DNA of 16,612 bases from Vulcanococcus sp. SFB_649D_100_25 (GCA_030833825.1 JAURGL010000024.1:1-16612); one strand, 5' to 3'; positions 1 to 7,425 are shown, counted from the first letter of the stretch. A program made the numbers and translations. The notes: generated from the letters alone by a model not told the origin.

Positions 1-50
1 GATTTTCTCCACCCCCAAACCGACCCGCGCGCGGCCTACTGCGGCGCAAC

Positions 51-79
51 AAAAAACCCGCCGGAGATCCCGGCGGGTT
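51..79 (-). terminator. Intrinsic terminator downstream of petG
   Basis: A perfect 10-bp inverted repeat (55-64 pairing with 70-79, five-base loop) is followed, on the minus strand, by a run of six T residues (the A-run at 51-56 on the plus strand). This is a textbook Rho-independent terminator. It lies about 65 bases beyond the petG stop codon and is oriented to end petG transcription. Bases 1-50 to its left contain no gene I can support; several frames are open there only because the sequence is GC-rich. Confidence 0.9.
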
Positions 80-143
80 GGGTGGTCGAGAAGCAAAAGC
101 ACTACGGCAGCTGCGGCCTTCTGGTGCTGGCTCGCTCTTGAGA

Positions 144-257
144 TCAGCCGCCCAGGGCGCTGCCACGGCGGTATTGGTTCCAGGCTGCCACGAACAGGCC
201 AGCCAGGGTCACGGGGATCAAACCGAGCACGATGCCGCAGAGCAGGGGTTCGATCAT
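144..257 (-). CDS. petG: Cytochrome b6-f complex subunit PetG
   Basis: PetG is a tiny single-span subunit of the thylakoid cytochrome b6f complex, needed for its assembly or stability in electron transfer between photosystems II and I. The 37-aa product starts MIEPLLCGIVLGLIPVTLAG and continues into the characteristic LFVAAWNQYRRG segment; length and sequence match the family throughout. An upstream in-frame start would give 68 aa, but the family begins at MIEPLL, so the ATG at 257 is chosen. It is divergent from the cytochrome c gene; only about 74 bases separate the two starts and must hold both promoters, though I see no strong promoter match. A terminator follows at 51-79. Confidence 0.95.
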   Translation of the reverse strand: MIEPLLCGIVLGLIPVTLAGLFVAAWNQYRRGSALGG

Positions 258-331
258 GGAAGGAGCAGCCAGCTTTGGTTGCACAATTCTCCCATGTGCC
301 TGGTGGTCTCTGCGACCGATCTCTACCAACC

Positions 332-733
332 GTGACTGCCCAGCCTCCATCCGCTGAAGCCCCCGCCACGGCTGCCGCTCAGCAGCGTGGCCTGATCTCA
401 GCCCTTGTGCTGGCTGCCCTGCTGTGCGTGGCGGTGGTGGTGGGGGCCGTCTTCCTGCCGGCGGCCCGCAGCGATCCCTACACCCGCAGCACCCTGCAAC
501 TCACCGGCTCCGTTGAGAAAGGGGAGCAGCTGTTTCTGATCAACTGCGCCGGCTGCCACGGCATTGCCGCCCAGGGGCTGGTGGGACCAAACCTGCATCG
601 GGTGGAGGCCCGTAAAAACGACCGCCAGTTGATCCAGCAGGTGGTCAGCGGCCGCACCCCACCGATGCCCCGCTTCCAACCGGAACCCCAGGCCATGGCT
701 GATCTGCTGGCCTATCTCCACACCCTCACGTGA
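332..733 (+). CDS. cytM: Cytochrome cM (membrane-anchored class I c-type cytochrome)
   Basis: The product is a small c-type cytochrome with one N-terminal membrane anchor (about residues 20-42) and a single haem domain. The haem site is C72-A-G-C75-H76; the sixth ligand is probably M112 in TPPMPRF. The DPY motif after the anchor, the NCAGCHG core and the segment around the axial Met with the MADLL(A/S)YL C-terminus match cyanobacterial cytochrome cM as I know it. That protein is thylakoid or plasma-membrane bound, with a debated role in respiration or stress. The GTG at 332 gives 133 aa with a short N-terminus; TTG 275 or GTG 296 would add residues without family support. Its stop overlaps the next start by four bases (GTGA). 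It heads the plus-strand operon divergent from petG. Confidence 0.88.
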   Translation: MTAQPPSAEAPATAAAQQRGLISALVLAALLCVAVVVGAVFLPAARSDPYTRSTLQLTGSVEKGEQLFLINCAGCHGIAAQGLVGPNLHRVEARKNDRQLIQQVVSGRTPPMPRFQPEPQAMADLLAYLHTLT

Positions 734-1449
734 GCCTTGCCGTTGTCCTGGTGGAGCCGGCAGGCCCGCTGAATGTGGGCAGCGTGGCGCGACTCTGCGC
801 CAATTTCGGCCTCTCCCAGCTGCGCTTGGTGGCCCCCCGTTGCGACCACCTCGGCGAGGAAGCGCGGCGGATGGCGGTCCACGCCGAAGCGGTGCTGGAG
901 CAGGCGGAACTGTTCCCGGACCTCAGGGCAGCCCTCGCCGATTGCCGGCGGGTGGTCGCCACCAGTGGGCGGATGGAGGAGGAGGCCCTCCCCCTCAGCA
1001 GCCCCCGGGAGTGCCTGGGCTGGTTAACCGAGACCCCGGCGGAGCCCGGCGCCCTGGTGTTCGGCCGCGAGGATCGGGGCCTGACCAACGACGAGCTGCG
1101 CCAGGCGGGCCGGTTGCTGCACATCCCGACAGGATCCAGCTACGGCTCGCTCAACCTCTCCCATGCCGTGGGGATCTGCCTGCACGAGCTGCAGCGGGAC
1201 GACAGCGCAGCGGCTGAGGCCCCCAGCAACAGCAATGAGCCCTGCGAGCGCAGCGGCCTTGAAGCCGCCCTCGGGGATGCGGAGGATCTACTGCTGGAGG
1301 TGGGGTTCCTTTATCCCCACACCGCCGAGGCACGGATGGGCAAGCTGCGTGCCTTGCTGCAGCGGGCCGCGATCCGCGACGAGGAGGTTGCCCTGCTCCG
1401 GGGCATGGTCCGGCAACTCCGCTGGGCAGCGCAGCGACACTGCCCTTAA
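730..1449 (+). CDS. SpoU/TrmH-superfamily RNA 2'-O-methyltransferase, TrmJ-like
   Basis: This 239-aa protein is a SPOUT-fold RNA ribose methyltransferase using S-adenosylmethionine. All three family motifs are visible. Motif 1 is EPAGPLNVGSVAR (residues 9-21, with the catalytic-type Asn and Arg). Motif 2 is VFGREDRGLTNDEL (about 110-123). Motif 3 is IPTGSSYGSLNLSHAV (about 132-147), which forms the knot and cofactor site. Its length and the absence of an extra N-terminal domain fit the TrmJ/LasT group, whose E. coli member modifies tRNA position 32; the target here is inferred only. The start is the GTG at 730, overlapping the cytM stop, which suggests translational coupling. The C-terminal region is charged and probably helical. 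Confidence 0.9.
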   Translation: MSLAVVLVEPAGPLNVGSVARLCANFGLSQLRLVAPRCDHLGEEARRMAVHAEAVLEQAELFPDLRAALADCRRVVATSGRMEEEALPLSSPRECLGWLTETPAEPGALVFGREDRGLTNDELRQAGRLLHIPTGSSYGSLNLSHAVGICLHELQRDDSAAAEAPSNSNEPCERSGLEAALGDAEDLLLEVGFLYPHTAEARMGKLRALLQRAAIRDEEVALLRGMVRQLRWAAQRHCP

Positions 1450-1476
1450 GGTCTGGGCCAAGCCTTCCACGAGCCC

Positions 1477-2565
1477 GTGAGCGCCAGCCGCCCTCCCCGA
1501 TCCAGCAGCAATGGCCTGGCCGCCCCGATGCGCCTGGTCCTCCGGCTTCTGGTGATGGGGCTGGGTCTTGGGGTGATCGCCGGGACCAGCTTGAAGCTGC
1601 TGGCCCCCAAGCTCAGTGACACGGCGGCCCAGGCCGCCAAGCCGAAGTCCCTGCTCCGCGGCCCGGGCAAAACACTTCCCGCTGGCCTGGATCTAGGCCG
1701 GTTTGAACCGAAACTGGAACTCAAGGCCCTGAGCCAGCGCTGGGCGCAACTGGCCGCCACCCAGAAGGATCTGCAGGTGAGCGGGTATCTGCTGGTCCTC
1801 GATGACGGCCGCTACGCCGAGCTGGCCCCGCAACGACCCTTGCCAGCGGCCAGTTCGATCAAAACCCCGATCCTCCTGGCGGGCCTCGAAGATCTCGATG
1901 CCGGCAAATTGCGTTGGAACGAGCCCCTTCCCCTCACCAAGGAGGTCGTCGGTGGCGGGGCCGGCTGGATGGCCAACAAACCAGTCGGGACCCGCTTCCC
2001 CTTCTGGGAAGCGGCGATGGAAATGATCCGGGTCAGCGACAACAGCGCCACCAACCTGCTGATCAAACGTCTTGGCGGAAAGGTCGCCATCAATGCTCGT
2101 TTTCAGGCCCTCGGGCTCACCAGCACCGTGGTGAACAACTGGTTACCGGATCTCGATGGGACCAACACCACCAGCGCCTACGACCTGGCCCGCTCGATTG
2201 CATTGGTGGACACCGGCGAGAAGTTGAGTCCCCGTGCTCGCGACCTGTTCCGCGAAGTGATGGGCAAGTCCCGCACCAACACCCTCCTGCCCCTGGGGCT
2301 GCTGATGGGACTTGGGGGTGATTCCGCCGACCCCGACAGTGAACTGTTGGCCCGCGGCGTGACCGTGCTCAACAAAACCGGAGATATCGGCATTGCCTAC
2401 GCCGATGCGGGCCTGATCGAACTGCCCGATGGCAAACGCGCCGTGGCGGCCTTCATGGTCAAAGGACCGTTCAACGACCCCCGCTCCACCAACTTGATCC
2501 GGGCGATGGCAGGAGAAATCGCCAAGGTCCTGATCCGTCAGCCCGCCGCCACTGCGACTCGATGA
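1477..2565 (+). CDS. Class A beta-lactamase-like serine hydrolase, membrane anchored
   Basis: The 362-aa protein has an N-terminal hydrophobic segment (about residues 20-43) that would export or anchor it, then a penicillin-recognising serine hydrolase domain (beta-lactamase2 type). The active-site signatures are present: S126-S-I-K129 (SxxK), S187-D-N189 (SDN) and K300-T-G302 (KTG). The omega-loop equivalent reads N-W-L-P-D-L-D (residues 221-227), where class A enzymes have R-W-E-P-E-L-N. Thus the general-base Glu166 appears replaced by Leu. It may therefore be a peptidoglycan-related or acylation-only enzyme rather than an efficient beta-lactamase; that is inference. The start is GTG 1477, 27 bases after the preceding gene; an internal ATG at 1528 (M18) is an alternative. 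Its stop overlaps the next start (ATGA). Confidence 0.88.
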   Translation: MSASRPPRSSSNGLAAPMRLVLRLLVMGLGLGVIAGTSLKLLAPKLSDTAAQAAKPKSLLRGPGKTLPAGLDLGRFEPKLELKALSQRWAQLAATQKDLQVSGYLLVLDDGRYAELAPQRPLPAASSIKTPILLAGLEDLDAGKLRWNEPLPLTKEVVGGGAGWMANKPVGTRFPFWEAAMEMIRVSDNSATNLLIKRLGGKVAINARFQALGLTSTVVNNWLPDLDGTNTTSAYDLARSIALVDTGEKLSPRARDLFREVMGKSRTNTLLPLGLLMGLGGDSADPDSELLARGVTVLNKTGDIGIAYADAGLIELPDGKRAVAAFMVKGPFNDPRSTNLIRAMAGEIAKVLIRQPAATATR

Positions 2566-3929
2566 TCCTGCCCCTCCTGCTGGCAGCCACCCCGGCGGCT
2601 CCCCCCACCGCCAAAAAACCTGAACCGCTGCTGCGCCCCCAGGCGGTTGAAGCGCTGCCGGGTCAACTGGATGGGGTGTTGCTGGTGAACGACAACAACC
2701 CTGAATTGATCACCGGTCCGGGGATCCTGCTGTCCACCTTTGCCAAGGGGACATCGCCGAACGGCTCCGCCCACCTGGATGTAGCCCTGAACGGACGCTT
2801 CGATCTGTTCAGCCATCACGTCTACGCCGGCAAACCTGAGAGCCTCGATTCCACCCTGTGGCTGGCGGTTCTGGCGGAGCCCCGGGGCTCTCAACCGGTG
2901 ACGCTGTCCTTGCTGGCCGGCTCCACAGCCCTCTCCCAATCGACGGATTCCATCCAGCCCCAGGCTCCTTTTCTGCCGCTGCCGGAGCTGATGCGTCAGG
3001 ACGGGTCCACCTATTCAGGACCCGGCAGCAGGGTGGCGACGGAATTACTGCTGCGGCAGCGCAATCCCCTGCTCCCGAACCGTTGGACGCTCAACCCTGG
3101 CCAGGCTTCAACCCTGGTCCTGTTGCCCCTGCCGGTTCGAGGGCTCGATCCACTCCTGAACGGACGCAACCTGCAACTGCGTCTGCAGAGTGACGGCCCG
3201 GTGAGCCTGGCCACCGTCGCCGCCTTTGGTGAGGGTGATCAGCCGCCCAGTGGTGTAGCCCTTCAAGCCCTGCTGCGATCGGGGTTGATGAGCCCCAAGG
3301 AACACGAACCGACGCCCAGGGGAGCCAGTGGCCGCATGGTCTACTCCCGGGTGAGCGGTGTCCAACTGGGGAGCACCTGGAGCAGCACGATCAGCGACCC
3401 CAAGCGCCCCTGCCTCTCCGCCAGCCGAGCCCCAATCTCCTGGCCGATCGCATCACTCGAACGCGGTCGCATGGGCACCGGCCAGGTGCAGACCGCCGAG
3501 CTCAAGGCCTACTACCCGGGGACCGCCTGGGCTGCCCATGGCAACTACGGGGTTGCCTACGACATCAGCATTCCGCTCTGCAACCGCTCCAAGCAGCCGG
3601 TGACCCTGCAGGTGGCCCTGGAATCCCCCCTGAAAACGGATCTGCCCATCGGCGGGTTGCGCTTCAACCCCAAGCCCGGCCCAGCCGTGATGTTCCGCGG
3701 AACCGTGGAGGTGAGCGGCCTCGATGACAGCCCTGGCCGGCAGAGTTTTCACCTGGTCCAGCGTTCGGGACAACAGGGCCCGAGCCTCGGGACCATCAGC
3801 CTGGCCGCTGGGGCCGAACGGCACGTGCGGGTTCGCTTGATCTACCCGGCCGACGCAACCCCTCCCCAGGTGCTGAGCCTGCTGCCTGTGAAACAATCGC
3901 CAGCACCGCCAGCCAGCCTCAAGCCGTGA
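2562..3929 (+). CDS. DUF3370-family cyanobacterial protein
   Basis: This 455-aa protein resembles the cyanobacteria-restricted DUF3370 family along its length. Visible hallmarks are the ALPGQLDGVLLVNDNNPE start, GILLSTFAKGTSP, GRFDLFSHH, GPGSRVATE, LPVRGLDPLLNGR, YSRVSGVQLGS, AAHGNYGVAYDI, MFRGTVEV, HLVQRSGQQG and YPADATPPQVLSLLP near the end. The fold appears beta-rich and the family is presumed extracytoplasmic; function is unknown. The start ATG overlaps the preceding stop (ATGA). It leaves only a short hydrophobic leader (MILPLLLAATPA) without basic residues, so export is uncertain. No in-frame ATG, GTG or TTG occurs in the 60 bases upstream. Two cysteines lie near the middle, in KRPCLS and PLCNRS. 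The 3' end overlaps chlI by four bases. Confidence 0.88.
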   Translation: MILPLLLAATPAAPPTAKKPEPLLRPQAVEALPGQLDGVLLVNDNNPELITGPGILLSTFAKGTSPNGSAHLDVALNGRFDLFSHHVYAGKPESLDSTLWLAVLAEPRGSQPVTLSLLAGSTALSQSTDSIQPQAPFLPLPELMRQDGSTYSGPGSRVATELLLRQRNPLLPNRWTLNPGQASTLVLLPLPVRGLDPLLNGRNLQLRLQSDGPVSLATVAAFGEGDQPPSGVALQALLRSGLMSPKEHEPTPRGASGRMVYSRVSGVQLGSTWSSTISDPKRPCLSASRAPISWPIASLERGRMGTGQVQTAELKAYYPGTAWAAHGNYGVAYDISIPLCNRSKQPVTLQVALESPLKTDLPIGGLRFNPKPGPAVMFRGTVEVSGLDDSPGRQSFHLVQRSGQQGPSLGTISLAAGAERHVRVRLIYPADATPPQVLSLLPVKQSPAPPASLKP

Positions 3930-5014
3930 CGCAAGCCCGCAAGCGCAGGGTCTTTCCCTTCACCGCCATCGTGGGTCAGGAGGAGATGAAGCTGGCCCTC
4001 CTGCTGAACGTCATCGACCCCCGCATCGGCGGGGTGATGATCATGGGGGATCGCGGCACCGGCAAGAGCACCACCATCCGCGCTCTGGCGGATCTGCTGC
4101 CCGAGATCGATGTCGTCGCAGGGGATCCCTACAACAGCTCCACAACCGATCCCGACCTGCAGAGCGCCGAGGTGCGCCAGCGGGCCGAGCATGGCGAGCA
4201 GCTGCCGATCGAAAAGCGCCAGGTGCCGATGGTGGACCTGCCCCTGGGGGCCACCGAGGACCGCCTCTGCGGCACCATCGACATTGAGAAAGCGCTGAGC
4301 GAAGGCGTGCGCGCTTTTGAGCCCGGCCTGCTGGCCAAGGCCAACCGCGGCCTGCTCTACGTCGATGAGGTCAACCTGCTGGATGACCACCTGGTCGACG
4401 TCCTGCTGGATTCAGCCGCCTCCGGCTGGAACACCGTCGAGCGTGAGGGTGTGAGCGTGCGCCACCCCGCCCGCTTCGTCCTGATCGGCTCCGGCAACCC
4501 GGAAGAAGGGGAACTCCGCCCCCAGCTGCTCGATCGTTTCGGCATGAGTGTGGAGGTGCGCACCGTGCGCGATCCGGAGCTGCGGGTGCAGGTGGTGGAT
4601 CAACGCACCGCCTTCGACAACGACCCTGACGGGTTCAACAACGCGGTTCAGACCACCCAGGACGCCCTCCAGGCTCGGGTGGTGGAGGCGCAGAACCGCC
4701 TGCCCCAGGTGCAAATCGACGACGATCTGCGGATCCGCATCTCCGCGATCTGCGGTGAACTGGATGTGGATGGTCTGCGGGGCGACATTGTCACCAACCG
4801 CGCCGCCCGCGCCCTGGCCGCCTTTGAGGGCCGCACCGAAGTGACCGAAGACGACGTTGCCCGCGTGGCCGCCTGCTGTCTGCGTCACCGCCTGCGCAAG
4901 GACCCCCTGGAGCAGATCGATTCCGGTGATCGCGTGGTGAAGGTGTTCTGCAAGGTGTTCGAGCGCCCCGAAACCAGCGACCGGGGTGCCTTCGAATTGG
5001 CCCTGGCCGCCTGA
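3926..5014 (+). CDS. chlI: Magnesium chelatase ATPase subunit I (ChlI)
   Basis: ChlI is the AAA+ motor of Mg-chelatase. With ChlD and ChlH it inserts Mg2+ into protoporphyrin IX, the committed step of chlorophyll synthesis. The 362-aa product matches family length. The Walker A is GDRGTGKST (residues 41-49), the Walker B LLYVDE (143-148), and a sensor-1 to arginine-finger region lies around GSGNPEEGELRPQLLDRFG (188-206). The C-terminal helical lid includes RAARALAAFEGR and a conserved DVARVAACCLRHRLRKDPLE segment. The start is GTG 3926, overlapping the upstream stop as GTGA. The ruvC start overlaps its own stop as TGATG. A chlI-ruvC pairing is, to my knowledge, common in picocyanobacteria. 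Confidence 0.97.
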   Translation: MTQARKRRVFPFTAIVGQEEMKLALLLNVIDPRIGGVMIMGDRGTGKSTTIRALADLLPEIDVVAGDPYNSSTTDPDLQSAEVRQRAEHGEQLPIEKRQVPMVDLPLGATEDRLCGTIDIEKALSEGVRAFEPGLLAKANRGLLYVDEVNLLDDHLVDVLLDSAASGWNTVEREGVSVRHPARFVLIGSGNPEEGELRPQLLDRFGMSVEVRTVRDPELRVQVVDQRTAFDNDPDGFNNAVQTTQDALQARVVEAQNRLPQVQIDDDLRIRISAICGELDVDGLRGDIVTNRAARALAAFEGRTEVTEDDVARVAACCLRHRLRKDPLEQIDSGDRVVKVFCKVFERPETSDRGAFELALAA

Positions 5015-5487
5015 TGCGCATCCTCGGCATCGATCCAGGCCTGGCCCGGGTGGGCTACGGCGTGATCGATGTGGAGGAGGGCCCCGGTGGAGCTCAGCGC
5101 ATGCTGGATTGCGGAATCATCCGCACCGATCCAGGCCGCAGCGATGGTGACCGCATGGTCGAAATCGCCCGGGATCTGCGCCTGCTGATCCGCACCTGGC
5201 AACCGCAGCTGGCAGCGGTGGAGAAGTTCTTCTTCTACCGCTCCAGCACCACGATCTCCGTGGTCCAGGCCCGTGGGGTCTTGATGATGACCCTGGCCCG
5301 CTTCAGCATCCCGGTGGTGGAGTTCCCGCCGATGCAGATCAAGCTGGCCTTGGCGGGCCATGGCCATGCGGACAAGGATGACGTTCTCGATGCGGTGATG
5401 CGGGAACTGCAGCTCGACACGCCGCCCCGCCCCGATGACGCTGCCGATGCCCTGGCGGTGGCCCTGACGGGTTGGTTTCAGCGCTGA
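5014..5487 (+). CDS. ruvC: Crossover junction endodeoxyribonuclease RuvC
   Basis: RuvC resolves Holliday junctions during homologous recombination as a dimer, working with RuvAB. The 157-aa product begins MRILGIDPGLARVGYG, the typical RNase H-like first strand carrying the first acidic residue, D7. The remaining metal-binding acids are visible as E70 in AVEKFFF and D142 and D145 in the DDAADALA helix. The HADKDDVLDAVM segment is also conserved. Length is close to the bacterial standard of about 160-170 aa. The start ATG shares one base with the chlI stop. There are 15 bases before the next gene's ATG, so it sits in the same operon. Confidence 0.96.
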   Translation: MRILGIDPGLARVGYGVIDVEEGPGGAQRMLDCGIIRTDPGRSDGDRMVEIARDLRLLIRTWQPQLAAVEKFFFYRSSTTISVVQARGVLMMTLARFSIPVVEFPPMQIKLALAGHGHADKDDVLDAVMRELQLDTPPRPDDAADALAVALTGWFQR

Positions 5488-5502
5488 GGCGAACGCTCTT
5501 TG

Positions 5503-6072
5503 ATGGATCTCCTCCACACCTCCAAGGGTGAGCTGCGGCGCCGGTTCAAACAGCTGCGCCTCTCAGCCCAAGCCCAGGTGGCCGATCCCCTGCTGCAGGT
5601 CGCCCTGGAACAGCTGCCGGCTGCCGCGGCCTCCCCAGGCCACATCGGCCTCTACTGGCCCCTGCCTGGCGAAGCGGACCTGCGCGCGTTGGCCGCCCTG
5701 GAGCCATGGCAGACGCGTCTCGCCTTGCCCCGGGTGCGGCATGGGTGTCTCCAGTACTGCCCCTGGAGCCCCGCCACTCCGCTGGAACCCGATGAGAGCG
5801 GCATCCCCGCCCCTGGAGGCGTGGCCGTTCTGCCTGCCGAGCAGATGAGCCTGCTGCTGGTCCCAGCTTTGGCCCTGGACCGCCAGGGGATTCGCCTGGG
5901 CTACGGCGGCGGCTGGTTTGATCGGCTGCGCAGCGCCCCGGCTTGGCGCGCCGTGCCGGCCCTGGCGGTGCTGCCCCGCGGCTGCCGGGTGGAACGCTTG
6001 CCCCGCGATCCCTGGGATGCCCCACTCCATGGCTGGCTGGATGAGCACGGCCTGCACTGGATTGAGGCTTGA
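5503..6072 (+). CDS. 5-formyltetrahydrofolate cyclo-ligase (MTHFS)
   Basis: The enzyme converts 5-formyl-THF to 5,10-methenyl-THF with ATP, recycling a folate storage form in the cytoplasm. The 189-aa product shows the family's N-terminal KGELRRRFKQLR segment. It also has IGLYWPLPGEADLRAL (substrate side), LLVPALALDRQGIRLGYGGGWFDR (residues about 118-141, with the diagnostic GYGxGxxDR signature) and a terminal DAPLHG-type segment. ATG 5503 is chosen; a TTG immediately before it would add a single Met. It lies 15 bases after ruvC and appears to be the last gene of the operon, since 6073-6454 has no obvious gene. Confidence 0.93.
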   Translation: MDLLHTSKGELRRRFKQLRLSAQAQVADPLLQVALEQLPAAAASPGHIGLYWPLPGEADLRALAALEPWQTRLALPRVRHGCLQYCPWSPATPLEPDESGIPAPGGVAVLPAEQMSLLLVPALALDRQGIRLGYGGGWFDRLRSAPAWRAVPALAVLPRGCRVERLPRDPWDAPLHGWLDEHGLHWIEA

Positions 6073-6454
6073 TTGCAACCTGTTGAGCAGCGGCGGGATC
6101 AGGCGCAGAGATCGGCGCCATTTGTCAGGATTGGCACAGCACAGCAGGGCACGGTGGACCTCCAGGCCAACGACGCGTTCCTCTCCGCCAGCGCCGCCAG
6201 CCAGCGGGCCAACGCCGAGGCCGGTCGCCGCAGCCCGGGCATCCGCACGAACCGCGGCACAGCTGCCGAACAGGTGCTGGCCTCGGAGCTTCAGGGTCGT
6301 GATGACTCCAGCGATGCCCTCTCAATGATGGTCAGCTCGATGGTCCACATGGTCCAGGCCGGCAGAACCAAAACCTCCAGCCGCTGGTCAGCCTGACCTG
6401 GTGGACAAGGCCACAGGCCGCGCTTCACTGGGCGATCTGATCGGCGCCACAGGG
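6073..6454 (+). other. Gene-poor interval with no convincing coding sequence
   Basis: About 380 bases separate the cyclo-ligase from the next gene, which is long for this compact region. A TTG-started plus-strand frame (6073-6396, 107 aa) is open but low-complexity, begins at the base after the previous stop and has no recognisable domain. Two minus-strand frames are open in succession: one ends near 6300 and the other continues from about 6310 into the back of the cyclo-ligase gene without an ATG, GTG or TTG until 6078. No tRNA, tmRNA, SRP or RNase P signature is visible. It may carry the promoter of the downstream operon, a small RNA or a decayed gene. I cannot decide between these. Confidence 0.5.
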
Positions 6455-6961
6455 ATGCAACCGTCAAACGTGCTCCTGAACATCCAGCGGAAGGGGCAAC
6501 AGCTTCGACTTTGTTGGACCTCAGCGGGGCTGCTGGCGACCGCCCTGGTGGGGCTCAGTGGGACTCCGGCCAGGGCCCATGGGATCGAGAGCAGCATCAC
6601 CCGCCTCGAGCAACTCAGCTCCCAGCTGATCCTGCAGAGCCAGTTCTCGAACGGAGAGCCCACCACTGACGCCATCGTGCGCCTGGTGGCTCCTGATGGC
6701 AAAGCGCTGGAGTTGGGACGCACCGATGCCAAAGGACAGCTCAGCTTTGCCCTGCCGAAGCAGGCCACTGGCGAGTGGGAGCTGCAGGTGGATGGGGGTC
6801 CCGGCCACCGGGACTACCTGGAGATGCCCGTGAAGGCTGGCCAGGCCCAACTGGATCAAATCAGTGAGGGGCATCTCCCGGCCAACCCCCTGGGCTGGCT
6901 CAGTGCGGTCGGTGCGACTGCCATGCTGCTGGGACTCCAGCGCATCCGTCGCCCCCGTTAA
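6455..6961 (+). CDS. Exported, C-terminally anchored protein with a CbiL/carboxypeptidase-regulatory-like domain
   Basis: From ATG 6455 the product is 168 aa. A signal peptide is clear: a basic N-region (QRKGQQLRL), a hydrophobic core, and GTPARA followed by H42-G. Cleavage would leave an N-terminal histidine. The central part (VRLVAPDGKAL...GRTDAKGQLSFALP) reads like a small beta-sandwich of the kind found in carboxypeptidase-regulatory and nickel/cobalt-transport accessory (CbiL-type) proteins. A C-terminal hydrophobic stretch (about 146-162) ending in RIRRPR would anchor it with the tail inside. GTG 6401 would add 18 residues before the leader and is less likely. Its stop overlaps the sufE start (TAATG). 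A metal-related role is inference; the exact family is not certain. Confidence 0.7.
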   Translation: MQPSNVLLNIQRKGQQLRLCWTSAGLLATALVGLSGTPARAHGIESSITRLEQLSSQLILQSQFSNGEPTTDAIVRLVAPDGKALELGRTDAKGQLSFALPKQATGEWELQVDGGPGHRDYLEMPVKAGQAQLDQISEGHLPANPLGWLSAVGATAMLLGLQRIRRPR

Positions 6962-7383
6962 TGGCCACCGGCAGCGAGAAGCTTGATCAGATCGTTGAAC
7001 GCCTCAAGGGCACGGCGGACCCGAAACGCCGCTACGAATACGTCCTCTGGCTAGCCAAAAAGCTCGAACCACTGCCCGAGGAGTTCCGCAACGACGCCTT
7101 CAAAGTGAAGGGATGCGTCTCTCAGGTCTATGTGGTGGGTCAGCTTGTGGATGGGAAGCTCCACTGGCAGGGTGATTCCGACGCTGCCATCACCAAGGGC
7201 CTGCTGGCCCTGCTGATCGAGGGCCTTGAGGGACTCCCTCCAGCGGCCGCCTCAGCCATTGACCCGGCCTTCCTGAGCGAAACGGGCCTCCAGGCCAGCT
7301 TGACCCCTTCAAGGGCCAATGGCTTCCTCAACATCCTCAAGATGATGCAGGCCCAGGCTCAGGCCCTGACGCCTCAGGGGTAG
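6961..7383 (+). CDS. sufE: Cysteine desulfuration protein SufE
   Basis: SufE accepts persulfide sulfur from the SufS cysteine desulfurase and passes it to the SUF scaffold for Fe-S cluster assembly, the main route in cyanobacteria. The 140-aa protein matches the family from EKLDQIVERLKGTADPKRRYEYVLWLAKKL (given here only as landmarks: EKLDQIV, RRYEYVLWLAKKL) through FKVKGCVSQVYV. The catalytic cysteine is C52 in that motif. The following DSDAAITKGLLALL segment and the C-terminal RANGFLNILKMM are also typical. Its ATG shares a base with the upstream stop, suggesting coupled translation with the exported protein. There are 42 bases before hom. Confidence 0.95.
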   Translation: MATGSEKLDQIVERLKGTADPKRRYEYVLWLAKKLEPLPEEFRNDAFKVKGCVSQVYVVGQLVDGKLHWQGDSDAAITKGLLALLIEGLEGLPPAAASAIDPAFLSETGLQASLTPSRANGFLNILKMMQAQAQALTPQG

Positions 7384-7425
7384 GCCAGGTCGATTTCTAG
7401 GATCAGCCTTTCGCGCAGTGGCGGC

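Noticed and set aside
78..335. 85-aa plus-strand frame at the left end
   Set aside because: It begins inside the petG terminator stem and runs antisense to petG.
6073..6396. 107-aa plus-strand ORF starting with TTG right after the cyclo-ligase stop
   Set aside because: It has a TTG start without a ribosome binding site, low complexity and no motif; kept only as part of the unexplained interval.
6110..6449. 11-bp repeat gatcggcgcca at 6110-6120 and 6439-6449 flanking the gene-poor interval
   Set aside because: Too short to mark an insertion; no inverted ends or transposase.
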